A stretch of 32,490 bases of DNA from Lachnospiraceae bacterium UBA2860. Lineage in GTDB: Bacteria > Bacillota > Clostridia > Lachnospirales > Lachnospiraceae. Position 1 is the first letter of the stretch. Each line of letters begins with the position of its first letter. Below are positions 1 to 9,500 of the stretch, one piece after another. Below the pieces are notes generated by a model that saw only the letters and a program-made list of their open reading frames with translations, was not told the origin of the DNA and did no database searches. The stretch is from NCBI GenBank assembly GCA_002350625.1, contig DEFE01000006.1:1-32490 (forward strand), read 5' to 3'. Made by a program: the position numbers and the translations under genes.

Positions 1-48
1 TCTGGATAGAACCCGTTTCTGTATCATTTTATCACAGGCTTGTTTTAA

Positions 49-312
49 ATGATATCCACACTGCCCCCTCAGATACTTTGCCAGTTTCACAGAGCTCTTC
101 TCGGCCTCTGCAAGACAGCTCTCAGCAGCAACAATATCTGCTTTATATGTCCACTATCCAAACTGGCGGAAGCATATTTCTCCAACCCAAACATCCACAT
201 CGTAGATGTCGCATACGACTCCGGCTTCTCCAGCATCTCATCCTTCAACCGGTCATTCCGGAGGATCAAGGGCTGCTCTCCGACTCAGTTCCGAAGGACA
301 AGAGTGGACTGA
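49..312 (+). pseudogene. AraC-family regulator C-terminus, decayed remnant
   Basis: The frame encodes a typical AraC/XylS second helix-turn-helix: IVDVAYDSGFSSISSFNRSF followed by a G-C-S-P-T-Q-F-R-R ending, closely matching the family pattern of I-x-x-I-A-x-x-x-G-F, a S-x-F-x-R-x-F helix and a final G-x-S-P-x-x-F/Y-R. The part before it (PQILCQFHRALLG) faintly resembles the end of the first helix-turn-helix, but the linker is some residues too long and Cys-rich. A TAA at 46-48 closes the frame immediately upstream, and no convincing ribosome site precedes the ATG at 49. Only about 85 of the usual 250-300 residues are present, so no sensor domain remains unless it lies before the window in another frame. 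I read it as a degraded gene end. A frameshifted but complete gene extending left of the window is the alternative. Confidence 0.6.
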
Positions 313-351
313 CCGGACACAATACGGCTAATTACATAAGAAACCCGGTGA

Positions 352-360
352 TGGTATAAT
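352..360 (+). promoter_or_regulatory. Extended -10 promoter of the SpoIIE-phosphatase pair
   Basis: TGGTATAAT is a perfect extended -10 element (TG-N-TATAAT). There is no good -35 at 16-18 bp, which is tolerated for extended -10 promoters. Transcription would start near 367 and leave a leader of about 70 nt before the ATG at 439. The TATAATGATG stretch recurs in the candidate NRPS promoter near 12600 on the other strand. Confidence 0.55.
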
Positions 361-400
361 GATGTAAAGGGTTTTGACCCACCGGACACGGAGCACGGAG

Positions 401-420
401 TAATTTGCCTTGGCAAATTA
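401..420. repeat. 9-bp inverted repeat in phosphatase leader
   Basis: TAATTTGCC and GGCAAATTA flank a 2-bp TT centre, giving a perfect 9-bp dyad. It sits about 35-50 nt after the expected transcription start and just before the ribosome site GGGAGGAAGGAG. It is too tight to fold as a normal RNA hairpin without opening the centre, so an operator for a dimeric regulator is the better guess. A direct repeat ACCGGACAC lies at 312-320 and 381-389, flanking the promoter. Confidence 0.55.
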
Positions 421-438
421 TGGGAGGAAGGAGACGCA

Positions 439-2226
439 ATGAAAACGGGGCGGAAAGCACGCTGGATCGGCCTGGAAATAAAGCTGAATATCATGCTCAT
501 CGTCTGCATCCTTGTGTTCGCACTGGGATTTTTGCGGATCACCTACATGGTCTACTGTCGCAAGGTCGACAACTTCTATTTCACAAAGGGAGAACACGTC
601 GTACGTGACATAGCGGCTTATCATCTTCCCTATGGATACACCTCCTATCTGAGGAAAATGACCGATACCGACGAATTCCGGCAGGTGCGGGACAGGGCCG
701 TTGAAGCGAACGACGAACAGATCATACGGGACTGGATGCTGGAACAGCCATCCTACAATTATCTTGTGGGATACGTAGACCCGGATTTTTCCCGGATGAC
801 GGAGGAGGAGAAAGAGCTCTATACCCTTTACGGCGATTATGATTTCCTTGTAAACACAGAACTGGGTTACTCAGAGGAGATCTTTAACGTCGATGTCTAC
901 ATCCAGTATGTCGTGGATGGCGTAACCTATAACCTGGCGGATTCCGATATGAGCCTGATGGATATAGGCACTGCGGAGGAACGGGTCGAAGCCTTTGCAC
1001 AGTACACCGGCAACGACAGAATACCGTCTACCATCTATCAATTCAGAGATAACTGGCTCTGTACCACCTGCGAACCGATCCTGGAGGAATGGGAGGGAAC
1101 CGAGGATGTTCCGGTGGCGCAGGTATGCGTGGACATCGACATGAACGATGTGATAAAGGAGCGGCACTGGTTCCTGGTCAGAAGCGCGGCATTCATCACG
1201 GTATTTACCCTGGCTATGATGGCAATCGCCCTGCTGCTGATCCGAAAGCTGACGACAAAGCCCCTGAAGCAGCTGGCTGCGGGAGCCGCGACATTCAAGA
1301 TGCGGGACGAGGGCTTTTCAAAAGAAGATGTGATCGAACTTCCGATCCGTTCAAATGACGAGATCGGCGACCTCTATCACGAGATAAAGCTTATGCAGGA
1401 TCGCATCGTAAACAACGCCGACAAACTGACACATGCCATAGCGGAACGTGAACGTGTTAACACAGAGCTTGATATGGCGGCGCATATCCAGAGCTCCGCT
1501 CTGCCGGAACAGTTCCCAGCTTTCCCGGACCGCCCGGAATTCGACCTGCGCGCCAGCATGAATCCGGCGAAGGTGGTTGGCGGTGACTTCTATGATTATT
1601 TTCTGGTGGATGACGACCATCTGGCCCTGGTGATCGCGGATGTTTCCGACAAAGGGGTTCCCGCTGCCCTGTTCATGATGTCCGCCCGATCCATCCTGCA
1701 TTACCGCGCAGGAATGGGCGGCACTCCAGCCGAGATCATGACGTCTGTCAACAGACAGCTGTGCAGGGACAATCCGCTGATGATGTTCGTCACTGTGTGG
1801 TTCAGTATCCTGGAATTGAGCACGGGCAGGCTGACCTGTGTCAACGCGGGTCATGAATACCCGATCATCAGACAGCCCGGCAATGCGTTCAGCGCCTTTT
1901 TGGATAATCATGATGTTGTCATGGGAATAATGGAAGAAATGACCTACAGTGAGTATGAAATCGGTCTGGAGCCTGGTTCAAAGGTGTTTGTCTATACCGA
2001 TGGTCTGGCGGAGGCAAAAAATGTACAGGGAAAACAGTTTGAAATGAAACGGATCGTCGAGGCGCTGAACATCGCTCCAGACAGTTCACCCGGGGAATTG
2101 CTGGACAATGTGCACCGCGCCGTAGACGCGTTTGTTGGCGGCGCAGAGCAGTTTGACGACCTTACCATGCTCTGCATCGAATACAAAGGACCGGGCAAAA
2201 CGGAAGCTGCAGCCGCATGGCAGTAA
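439..2226 (+). CDS. Membrane SpoIIE-type PP2C phosphatase with sensor and HAMP domains (copy 1)
   Basis: Predicted to dephosphorylate a phospho-STAS protein in a partner-switching pathway, probably the one encoded at 4000-4299. Of 595 residues, 17-39 form a first membrane segment, about 40-245 an extracytoplasmic domain I do not recognise, about 246-269 a second membrane segment, about 268-322 a HAMP linker (RSNDEIGDLYHEI), and about 346-590 the phosphatase. The metal-binding motifs are all present: GGDFYDYF (381 on), IADVSDKGVPAALFM (400 on), NAGHEYP (469 on), YTDGLAEA (about 519) and FDDLTML (about 572). The ATG at 439 follows GGAAGGAG at 6-9 nt. The next gene, 33 bp on, is a paralogue, so the two are surely co-transcribed. 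The topology suggests that a ligand outside the membrane controls the phosphatase through HAMP; the ligand is unknown. The phosphatase assignment is very safe; the partner is inferred from proximity. Confidence 0.93.
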   Translation: MKTGRKARWIGLEIKLNIMLIVCILVFALGFLRITYMVYCRKVDNFYFTKGEHVVRDIAAYHLPYGYTSYLRKMTDTDEFRQVRDRAVEANDEQIIRDWMLEQPSYNYLVGYVDPDFSRMTEEEKELYTLYGDYDFLVNTELGYSEEIFNVDVYIQYVVDGVTYNLADSDMSLMDIGTAEERVEAFAQYTGNDRIPSTIYQFRDNWLCTTCEPILEEWEGTEDVPVAQVCVDIDMNDVIKERHWFLVRSAAFITVFTLAMMAIALLLIRKLTTKPLKQLAAGAATFKMRDEGFSKEDVIELPIRSNDEIGDLYHEIKLMQDRIVNNADKLTHAIAERERVNTELDMAAHIQSSALPEQFPAFPDRPEFDLRASMNPAKVVGGDFYDYFLVDDDHLALVIADVSDKGVPAALFMMSARSILHYRAGMGGTPAEIMTSVNRQLCRDNPLMMFVTVWFSILELSTGRLTCVNAGHEYPIIRQPGNAFSAFLDNHDVVMGIMEEMTYSEYEIGLEPGSKVFVYTDGLAEAKNVQGKQFEMKRIVEALNIAPDSSPGELLDNVHRAVDAFVGGAEQFDDLTMLCIEYKGPGKTEAAAAWQ

Positions 2227-2259
2227 GGCGGCAGGCAGGGGAAAAAGAGGCGAAACAGT

Positions 2260-4014
2260 ATGGAACATGCACGTAAGAGCGGTCGGTTCGGGATGAGCGC
2301 AAAGCTGAACCTATTGCTGATCGTCGGCATCCTTTTGATTTCGATTGGACTGATGCAGATCACCTATCTGATATATAAGCGTAAGGTGGACAGCTTATAT
2401 TTCGAACGGGCCACAAGTGCCGCAAAAGACGTGGTGAATGAACACCTTGCTTACCAGCTGACGTCCTATCTGCGTGAAAGGATCGATACGGATGAATTCA
2501 GGGAGGTGCGCGCCCGGGCCGCATCGGTGAATGATGAGAAGATCATAGAGGACTGGATGCGTGCGCAGCCGCCGACACCTTATCTGGCGGAATACTATGC
2601 CAAAAATGAATCTACCATCAAATATAAGGAGAGATATACCCTTTTCGGCGATTACCAGGAGCTCAAAGACGAATTAACCGAGGCCATGCATGCCCAGGGA
2701 ATCGATAAAATATCTCTGCAGTATATTGTGGACGGTGTAACCTACAGCCTCGTGGAACCAGGGGAGAGCCTGCTGCTTATCGGTACAGCGAAGGAACCCA
2801 TCGACGCTCTTACCCAATACGGGATCAATGACGCCATACCGCCCACCATCTATCAATACGGGGGAAACTGGCTCTGTACAGCGTCTGAACCCTTTGTGGA
2901 AGAATGGGAGGATAAACAATGGACGCCCGCACAGGTATATGTGGACATCGATATGCGGAATGTAGCGAAGGATCGCCGCTGGTTTTTGGTGAACAGCGCG
3001 ATGTACATCACGGTGTTCACTCTCCTGGCGATGGCCGTCAGTATGCTGCTGACCTGGAAGCTGGCCACAAAGTCGCTGAAACAACTGACAGAAGCAGCCA
3101 CAGGCTTTGCTATGGAAGAGGACTTCTCCAGGGAGAACGTAATTGAACTGCCCATTCGTTCCAACGATGAAATCGGAGATCTGTATCATGAGATAAGATT
3201 CATGCAGGAACGTATTATAGACAGTACCGGCAGGCTGACCCGTATCACCGCCGAGCGGGAACAGATCAGAACAGAGCTGAAAATGGCCGCCAGTATTCAG
3301 AGCTCCGTGCTGCCCAGCCAGTTCCCGGCTTTCCCGAACCGCCCGGAATTCGACCTCTACGCCAGCATGGAACCGGCCAAAGATGTCGGCGGCGACTTCT
3401 ATGATTTCTTTCTGGTGGATGACGAACACCTGGCCCTGGTGATCGCGGATGTATCCGACAAGGGCGTACCCGCCGCGCTGTTCATGATGTCAGCCAAGAA
3501 CACCATCAATTACCGTACCCGAATGGGCGGCACCCCCGGCGAGATTCTGACCTCCGTCAATGCCCAGCTGCTCGAGGACAATAAAATGATGATGTTCGTT
3601 ACGGTGTGGCTGGGCATCCTCGAACTGCCGACAGGCAGGCTGACCTGCGCCAACGCGGGCCATGAGTACCCGATTCTCAGGCGTCCCGGCGAAGCATTTC
3701 AGCTCCTTACAGATCATCATGACGTTATGATGGGCGTCATAGGAAAGGCGGCGTATCAGGATTATACGCTCGATCTGGAGCCCGGTTCAAGGCTGTTCCT
3801 CTATACCGACGGTCTGGCGGAGGCCAACAATGAACAGGAAGAGCAGTTTGACACAGTCCGGATTCTCCAGGCACTGAACGCACATCCCGACGGATCTCCC
3901 CGGGAGCTTCTGGAGAATGTACGGGGATCGGTGAACAGGTTCACGGGCGATGCCATGCAGTACGACGATCTGACCATGCTATGCCTGGAGTACAGGGGAT
4001 CATCTGATATCTAA
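2260..4014 (+). CDS. Membrane SpoIIE-type PP2C phosphatase with sensor and HAMP domains (copy 2)
   Basis: This 584-residue paralogue of the preceding gene has the same architecture: membrane segment 16-39, extracytoplasmic domain about 40-240, membrane segment about 241-266, HAMP, then the PP2C domain with GGDFYDFF (377 on), IADVSDKGVPAALFM, NAGHEYP, YTDGLAEA (about 515) and YDDLTML. Copies are nearly identical around the catalytic motifs and much more divergent in the outer domain, although both keep a TDEFR-x-VR-x-RA segment, a W-M-x-x-QP segment and an IPxTIYQ segment. That pattern suggests a tandem duplication followed by divergence in what is sensed. An AAGAGG ribosome site lies about 9 nt before the ATG. 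The 3' end overlaps the end of the convergent STAS gene by 15 bp, with no terminator seen between the two transcripts. Confidence 0.93.
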   Translation: MEHARKSGRFGMSAKLNLLLIVGILLISIGLMQITYLIYKRKVDSLYFERATSAAKDVVNEHLAYQLTSYLRERIDTDEFREVRARAASVNDEKIIEDWMRAQPPTPYLAEYYAKNESTIKYKERYTLFGDYQELKDELTEAMHAQGIDKISLQYIVDGVTYSLVEPGESLLLIGTAKEPIDALTQYGINDAIPPTIYQYGGNWLCTASEPFVEEWEDKQWTPAQVYVDIDMRNVAKDRRWFLVNSAMYITVFTLLAMAVSMLLTWKLATKSLKQLTEAATGFAMEEDFSRENVIELPIRSNDEIGDLYHEIRFMQERIIDSTGRLTRITAEREQIRTELKMAASIQSSVLPSQFPAFPNRPEFDLYASMEPAKDVGGDFYDFFLVDDEHLALVIADVSDKGVPAALFMMSAKNTINYRTRMGGTPGEILTSVNAQLLEDNKMMMFVTVWLGILELPTGRLTCANAGHEYPILRRPGEAFQLLTDHHDVMMGVIGKAAYQDYTLDLEPGSRLFLYTDGLAEANNEQEEQFDTVRILQALNAHPDGSPRELLENVRGSVNRFTGDAMQYDDLTMLCLEYRGSSDI

Positions 4015-4299
4015 GTATTTCCCAATGCCGGTGATCCGTAAAATCTCCATGACCTTATTATTTACATTTTTCAGTATAAGGCCGCCTCTTTTTTCCATGA
4101 TACTGTTGATCTGCAGAATTGCCCTGAGCGCGGCCGAACTGATATATTCCACGCCAGCCATATCGATCATCAGGGAATTGCTGCAGGCTTCAGCTGCCTC
4201 GGTGGTTTTGTTCAGAAATTCCGCTGCAGTCACATGGTCGATTTTGCCCTCAGGAGCGACTACCGTTGTTCCGTTTTCTTCATAAGTCTTAATTGTCAT
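4000..4299 (-). CDS. STAS-domain anti-anti-sigma factor (SpoIIAA/RsbV-like)
   Basis: A small single-domain STAS protein, 99 residues from the ATG at 4299, which has an ideal AAGGAGGG site 6 nt upstream; an upstream in-frame start would add 16 residues without such a site. The core M-I-D-M-A-G-V-E-Y-I-S-S-A-A-L-R matches the family's phosphorylation loop. Ser54 or Ser55 is the expected phosphoacceptor; the usual Asp before it is Ile here (ISS instead of DSS), which is seen in some relatives. In known systems the unphosphorylated form binds the HATPase anti-sigma kinase and frees its client, and a PP2C phosphatase resets it. It is last in the NRPS-MATE-HATPase operon and ends inside the convergent phosphatase gene, which makes these its likely kinase and phosphatase partners (inference). 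Confidence 0.92.
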   Translation of the reverse strand: MTIKTYEENGTTVVAPEGKIDHVTAAEFLNKTTEAAEACSNSLMIDMAGVEYISSAALRAILQINSIMEKRGGLILKNVNNKVMEILRITGIGKYLDIR

Positions 4300-4348
4300 G
4301 ATAAACCCTCCTTGTTTTCTGTTTTCTTCAACAGCTTTTCCTTTCACG

Positions 4349-4792
4349 TTAAAAGTCCATCTCGATTGTCAGCACGTTCTGTCTGTTTTCATAAGTATAC
4401 CTGACATCATTCACCAGGTTTCTGACAATGAATATACCAAGCCCGCCGATTGGACGCGCCGAAAGGGGGGCATTCACGTCAGGTTCCTCCACCTGCAGCG
4501 GATTAAACGCAAGCCCGCTGTCTTTGAATGTGATCGTCATCCTGCGGTCATGGCACTGCGTCAGAATCTCGACCTCACCGCCATTTTTATAAGCATAAGA
4601 GTCGATATTGGCGAGAATCTCAGAGGACGCGATCGTAATATGAGCGACCGTATCCTCGTCGCAGCCAGCCGCAGCGCATACTCCGGCAATGTATTCCGTT
4701 ACACTCTCGAAGCTGCTTTCGTCAAGAAAAAATGTTCTGCTGTCTATTCCGCTCACCGCCTTATCAATAAGAAATAGCAACATTGGTAACAT
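4349..4792 (-). CDS. RsbW/SpoIIAB-like HATPase, anti-sigma kinase-type
   Basis: A GHKL-fold ATPase of the anti-sigma kinase type, expected to bind and phosphorylate a STAS partner. With the longest start it has 147 residues: N-box around SSEILANIDSYAY (Glu58, Asn62), G1 box DSGLAF (91-96) and glycine-rich IGGLGIFIVRNL (from 115), so the ATP site looks intact. The start is uncertain: the ATG at 4792 overlaps the MATE-HATPase gene by 29 bp and has no clear ribosome site, while GTG at 4756 (SGIDSRTFF follows) would give a more family-like N-terminus but has AAGG only 2 nt away. Translational coupling to the upstream gene is likely in either case. The STAS gene follows after 49 bp. No sigma factor is encoded nearby, so its client could be a sigma factor elsewhere or a protein of this cluster. 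Confidence 0.88.
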   Translation of the reverse strand: MLPMLLFLIDKAVSGIDSRTFFLDESSFESVTEYIAGVCAAAGCDEDTVAHITIASSEILANIDSYAYKNGGEVEILTQCHDRRMTITFKDSGLAFNPLQVEEPDVNAPLSARPIGGLGIFIVRNLVNDVRYTYENRQNVLTIEMDF

Positions 4793-6497
4793 TAAAGCCC
4801 AGAACGCGGTTGTAGTCCACAGAGGAACTCAACATACGCACAAGCTGGATTCCTGTGATTCGTTTTCCACTATTATCGATATAATCTGTGGGATTGAATG
4901 CCACGCCGTCATCACGCAGGCGCACGTTCACCTGATCCGGAAACACCCTGATGCATATATCGACTGCGTTGCTGCTGCCTGATGACGAATAGACAGCGAT
5001 ATTGTGACAGAGCTCTTCCACCGCCACACCGACAGCGTTGACGGTATTTTCAGGAACACGGTTCTTTTCGCAGAATGCCATCGCTTCTTCAGAAGCATGT
5101 ATCGCCTGCGGTATCTCCTTATCTATGGAAAAATCGTACACCACGCCATCCTGTTCCTCGATTCCGAGGATATTCTTCTTGTTCCGGATCTTTTTGCTGA
5201 TCAGCATTGCCGCCAGCATGATGACGACCGTAACCAGCTTGGATACAGGGAAGGATGCCCACAGCCAGTAAATGCCGTAGTGAGCGAACCAGAACATCAG
5301 CGGCACGATGGCCAGCACGCCGTCAAGCACGACAATCAGATTGGCAAGTCCACGCTGTCTGGTCGCCTGGAAAAAGGAACGAAAAACGTATATGACCGCC
5401 AGAACCGGAATATTAATGGAAAGGATGCGGAAGGTGACCGCGAATATTTCCACCGCGTCAGGCTCCGTCAGACTGTAAAGCGATGCCAGCTGAACAGGGA
5501 AAAGTTCCGATATCACCATGACAATCGCCGACAGCGCGACAGTGAAGATCATGCCGTAGCGCAGGGTGAATCGCTGACCATTCGTGTCCTTCTCTCCGTA
5601 AAGCGCACCCAGAATCGGCAGCAAGGTCATGGACGCACCTTCTACCAGAATAAAGGCAAGGCTGTTGAGCGAGAAAGAGACCGACGCGATTTTGCCGCCA
5701 ATAACGCCTGTAAAGGAAAGAATAATCGCATTCGTAAAGAACAGACGCAGGAAGCTGCATACATATACCAGCGCAGACGGCAGGCCGACGCTGAAGATCC
5801 TTCCGAGCATTTTCAGCTTTCCGAGCGCGGCTTTGGTAAAATGCACCGTGCGCTGCCCGGACCGGAAATAGACCAGCGTTAAGCAGGCTCCGACAACATA
5901 GCCTGTGACGGTAGCCCAGCCTGCGCCGGTGATCCCCCAGTGGAAAACAGCCATATAAAGATAGTCGCAGATCAGGTTAACCAGGTTTGAGACAATCGGC
6001 AGCGCGATGGCAAGCCTGCGCAATCCGTCGGTCCTTGCATAAGCAGCCGTCTGGTTGACAACGGCCACCAGCGGCGTCAGCACCCACAGCGGCAGAAGAT
6101 AATCCATTATATAGCCGGCCAGCTCTTCCTTTCCCTGTACCAGAACCCGTGTGGTTGGCACCATCAGGGCGATTCCGATCACGGAAAGGATCACCGTTGA
6201 GAGTACCCCGGACCAGAATGACAGCGTGAACACAGCATCGGCAGAGGATTGATCGCGCTCGCTCTTATGTGTGACAGAAAGCGTGTTTCCGCCAAAAGTG
6301 AACAGCGCGATCGGGATACTGCGCAGAAAAACGATACTGGTCGTCAGATTGATCGCATATAACTGAACCGTGCCAAGGATCCGGCCCACCATAATTCCGT
6401 CAAGAATACTGGACAGATAGGTAGAAGCGGTCATCGCCAGGGTCGAGATCAGAAGAATACGATATTTTTTGTTCAGTAGTATACCATTTCGTTTCAT
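4764..6497 (-). CDS. MATE-family transporter fused to a C-terminal RsbW-like HATPase domain
   Basis: Residues about 1-445 form a multidrug/oligosaccharide-flippase type MATE transporter: twelve hydrophobic stretches, a start reading D-G-I-M-V-G-R, and a conserved A-W-A-T-V-T-G-Y region. Residues about 455-577 form a cytoplasmic HATPase of the anti-sigma type, with N-box VAVEELCHNIAVY (Glu494/495, Asn499) and G1 box DDGVAF (about 529-534). Its last glycine motif reads ITGIQLVRML and lacks one glycine found in the neighbouring stand-alone HATPase, so ATP binding may be weaker. MATE proteins are normally about 450 residues, so the tail is a true extra domain with no stop or frameshift between. 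It starts 24 bp after the NRPS stop with AAGAGG 9 nt before the ATG. Likely role: export of the NRPS product, with activity or signalling tied to the STAS protein. The first part is family knowledge, the second inference. Confidence 0.9.
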   Translation of the reverse strand: MKRNGILLNKKYRILLISTLAMTASTYLSSILDGIMVGRILGTVQLYAINLTTSIVFLRSIPIALFTFGGNTLSVTHKSERDQSSADAVFTLSFWSGVLSTVILSVIGIALMVPTTRVLVQGKEELAGYIMDYLLPLWVLTPLVAVVNQTAAYARTDGLRRLAIALPIVSNLVNLICDYLYMAVFHWGITGAGWATVTGYVVGACLTLVYFRSGQRTVHFTKAALGKLKMLGRIFSVGLPSALVYVCSFLRLFFTNAIILSFTGVIGGKIASVSFSLNSLAFILVEGASMTLLPILGALYGEKDTNGQRFTLRYGMIFTVALSAIVMVISELFPVQLASLYSLTEPDAVEIFAVTFRILSINIPVLAVIYVFRSFFQATRQRGLANLIVVLDGVLAIVPLMFWFAHYGIYWLWASFPVSKLVTVVIMLAAMLISKKIRNKKNILGIEEQDGVVYDFSIDKEIPQAIHASEEAMAFCEKNRVPENTVNAVGVAVEELCHNIAVYSSSGSSNAVDICIRVFPDQVNVRLRDDGVAFNPTDYIDNSGKRITGIQLVRMLSSSVDYNRVLGFNVTNVAISY

Positions 6498-6521
6498 GAT
6501 ATCCAGCCTCTTACACTACTT

Positions 6522-9500
6522 TCACCGTTCCAGATTATCCTTCTGGAAGAACATAAAGCCCCGCAGTACGTTGATAAAGTCATCAACATATTTCTCGTTG
6601 CTCGCGTTCCAGAAGAATCCCATGCGCGCAAGGATCTGCGTCGTATTATGTGCCTTGAATGGAAGCGCGACGATTTTTTTGCCGTGAGCGGTATTCATGT
6701 ATGCCGTCATGCTGGAGAGGATCGCAGCCTTGTCAGGATCCTTCTGCGCTTCATTCAGCGCCTTTACAAACACATCATATTCGACAAATTCAATGTTGCT
6801 GCCATTCTGATTCATCTCGCGGATGATATCGCCCAGCGGGAGAGTATGGTTATTTACCGCATTGAAAACACAGCATGCCTGCGGGGTTTTTGCGAGTTTT
6901 AAGAAGGCCTCGCAGGAACGGTCGATTGGTCCCATACATACCTGGTTCTCAATCATGGAATAGGGGAAACAGCCAAGCAGGCTGTAGGAACGCAGTCGTC
7001 CTATAAAGTTATTGGTGAGGAAGTTGACCTGGAACTCACCGTCGGATTCACGTGCGGCGAGCGTGCCCACGCGGATAACCTTGGCGTCCAGACCCTCTGC
7101 GGCAGCTTCCAGCACCATGCGCTCTCCCATAAGCTTTGAGGAGGTATACTTGTTATCGAGCGTCTGGCCAAAATAGAGCGACTGCTCGTCCAGCTCGCTG
7201 CGGCCAAGCTTCGATACATCTTCTGTAGTACCGGATACGGATATCGTGGAAAACTGGATCAGCCTCGCGCCCGTCGCTTTGCAAAGCCTCACGCAGTTGA
7301 CCGCGCCGCCAACGTTGATGTCCTCAATATCAGTACCGTTGGAGAAATGCTTGACATTTGCCGCACAGTTAAACACCGTGTTGACCGGAAGCGTCTGAAG
7401 CGGCTCAAAGTATTTATAATCCGTCACATCGCCGTCCAGAACCTCGACGCGCGTCTCGAATTCCCTGTCCAGATCAGAGCCGAAGTAGTAGAACAGAATG
7501 CTCTCAAGACGCTCGCGGGCGGTGTCGAATTTGCCCTTGCGCACCATACACCAGGCTTTTCCGCTCTCTTCCCTGAGATACTGAGCCAGCAGATGCGCAC
7601 CCATGTAGCCGGTTGCGCCGGTGATCAGCACATTGCCAAGCTCACGCAGAGGTTCGTTCCTGAACGCTTCCACGGTATTTTTCGCCAGAAGCGCATCAAT
7701 TTTGGCATAATCATAATCGTCAAAATCGAAGAGCTTCTTCATGTCGTTGACATCGCCGTCCTTGAACAGCTCTGCCAGCGCACGCGGCGTCGTGTATTTG
7801 AAGATATCTCCATAGGTGATCTCATAGCCATTTTCCGAGGCATCGAGTACGACCTGGGTAACGATGAGCGAGGTTCCGCCAATCTCAAAGAAGTCATCGG
7901 TTGCGCCAACGCGATCGAGCTTCAGCGCCTTCCGGAAGGATTCGCAGAAGAATTCCTCCGTGGCATTGGCCGGCGCGACATACTCGCCGAGGTTTACGGG
8001 AACCGGGTCGGGCAGGCGCTTTATATCGGTTTTCCCGCTGGCATTCATCGGCAGCTCGTTGAGCTGGAGGTATGCCGTAGGCACCATATAATGCGTCAGA
8101 TGCTTCCTGAGTTCATTTCTCAGTCCGTCAATATCAATCTCAGCGTCAGCGGTAAAATACGCGCAAAGATTGTCCTGGCCGTTGAGCTTGCGGATGCTGA
8201 CCGCGACCTTCCTGATATGCGGCTGAACGGCGATCAGGCCCTCAATCTCACCCAGTTCGATCCTGAGGCCTCTGAGCTTGACCTGGCTGTCCAGCCTGCC
8301 GAAGATCCGGACGAAGCCGTTTTTGTCCCACCTGGCATAGTCGCCTGAACGGTACATTCGCTCGTTGTCGTATTCCACAAATGACGCGGCGGTCTTTTCA
8401 GGAAGGTTTTTATACCCCCTGGCCACGCCGATCCCGCCGATATACAGTTCGCCGGTCACGCCGTATGGAGCGGGATCGCCAAACTTATCCACTATGATCT
8501 CGTGATAATTCAGCAATGGCCTGCCGACGGTCACGTAATCCGCCAGGGTCAGGTCAGCGGCATTGCAGGAAACCGTAGTCTCAGTGGGACCGTAGGTGTT
8601 GATGATCCGAATATCCTTCGAGCACGCTCTGATCGCGTCACGAAGCGAGATCGGATAACCCTCGCCGCCTGACATCACAAGTCTGCACTTCGCAAGAGCA
8701 TTTCTGAACGGCTCAAAGTCCATATACTGCTGCAGTCGTGAGGGGGTAGCGTTGAAGCAGTCCACGTCATACTGATCCATCAGCCGGGCCAGCGCACGCG
8801 GGTCGTTCATCTCATCCTCGGAGGCAAAGACAAGTGTCTTGCCATTGCAGAAAGCTGCAGTATGCTCCTTAAAGGACATATCGAAGGAAACCGTCGTAAC
8901 GGAAAGATAAACAGAGATATTCTCCCTGATACAGTGCATGTGCATATTTGCGGGATGAGGCATGAGGTAATTGCAGATGCTCCTGTGCTGCAGCATGACG
9001 CCCTTGGGCTTGCCGGTGGAACCGGAGGTATAGATCATGTAGCAGAGCTCTTCGCCGGTCATCTGCACATCGGGATCGTCTGTCTGATCACCGGACAGAA
9101 CCTCTGAAACATCGATCGCCTTCTGAATGGGATAATCTCCCAGCCTGTCCCTGGTGGTGATGACGAAGGAAGCTTCAGAATCCTCAATAATATGATTGAT
9201 TCTGTCTGCGGGATACTGCGGATCGCATGGAATAAACGCCGCTCCGGCTTTATTGATGCCGAAAAGGCATGCGAAAAAGCAGCTTTCCCTGGGCAGGAGC
9301 AAAGCTACGCTGTCACCGGTCCGGATACCTCTGGCGATCAGATTGTTGGCGACTATATTTGCCTTTTCATTCAATTCTCGGTAAGTCAGCGTCGCATCCC
9401 TGGCAATCAGCGCGGTTTTATCTGCGTTCTCCCTGACACTGCGCTCAAAGAGCTTATGCAGCAGAACTTCAGAAAGCTCCGCAGACGCCTCTGTCTTAAA

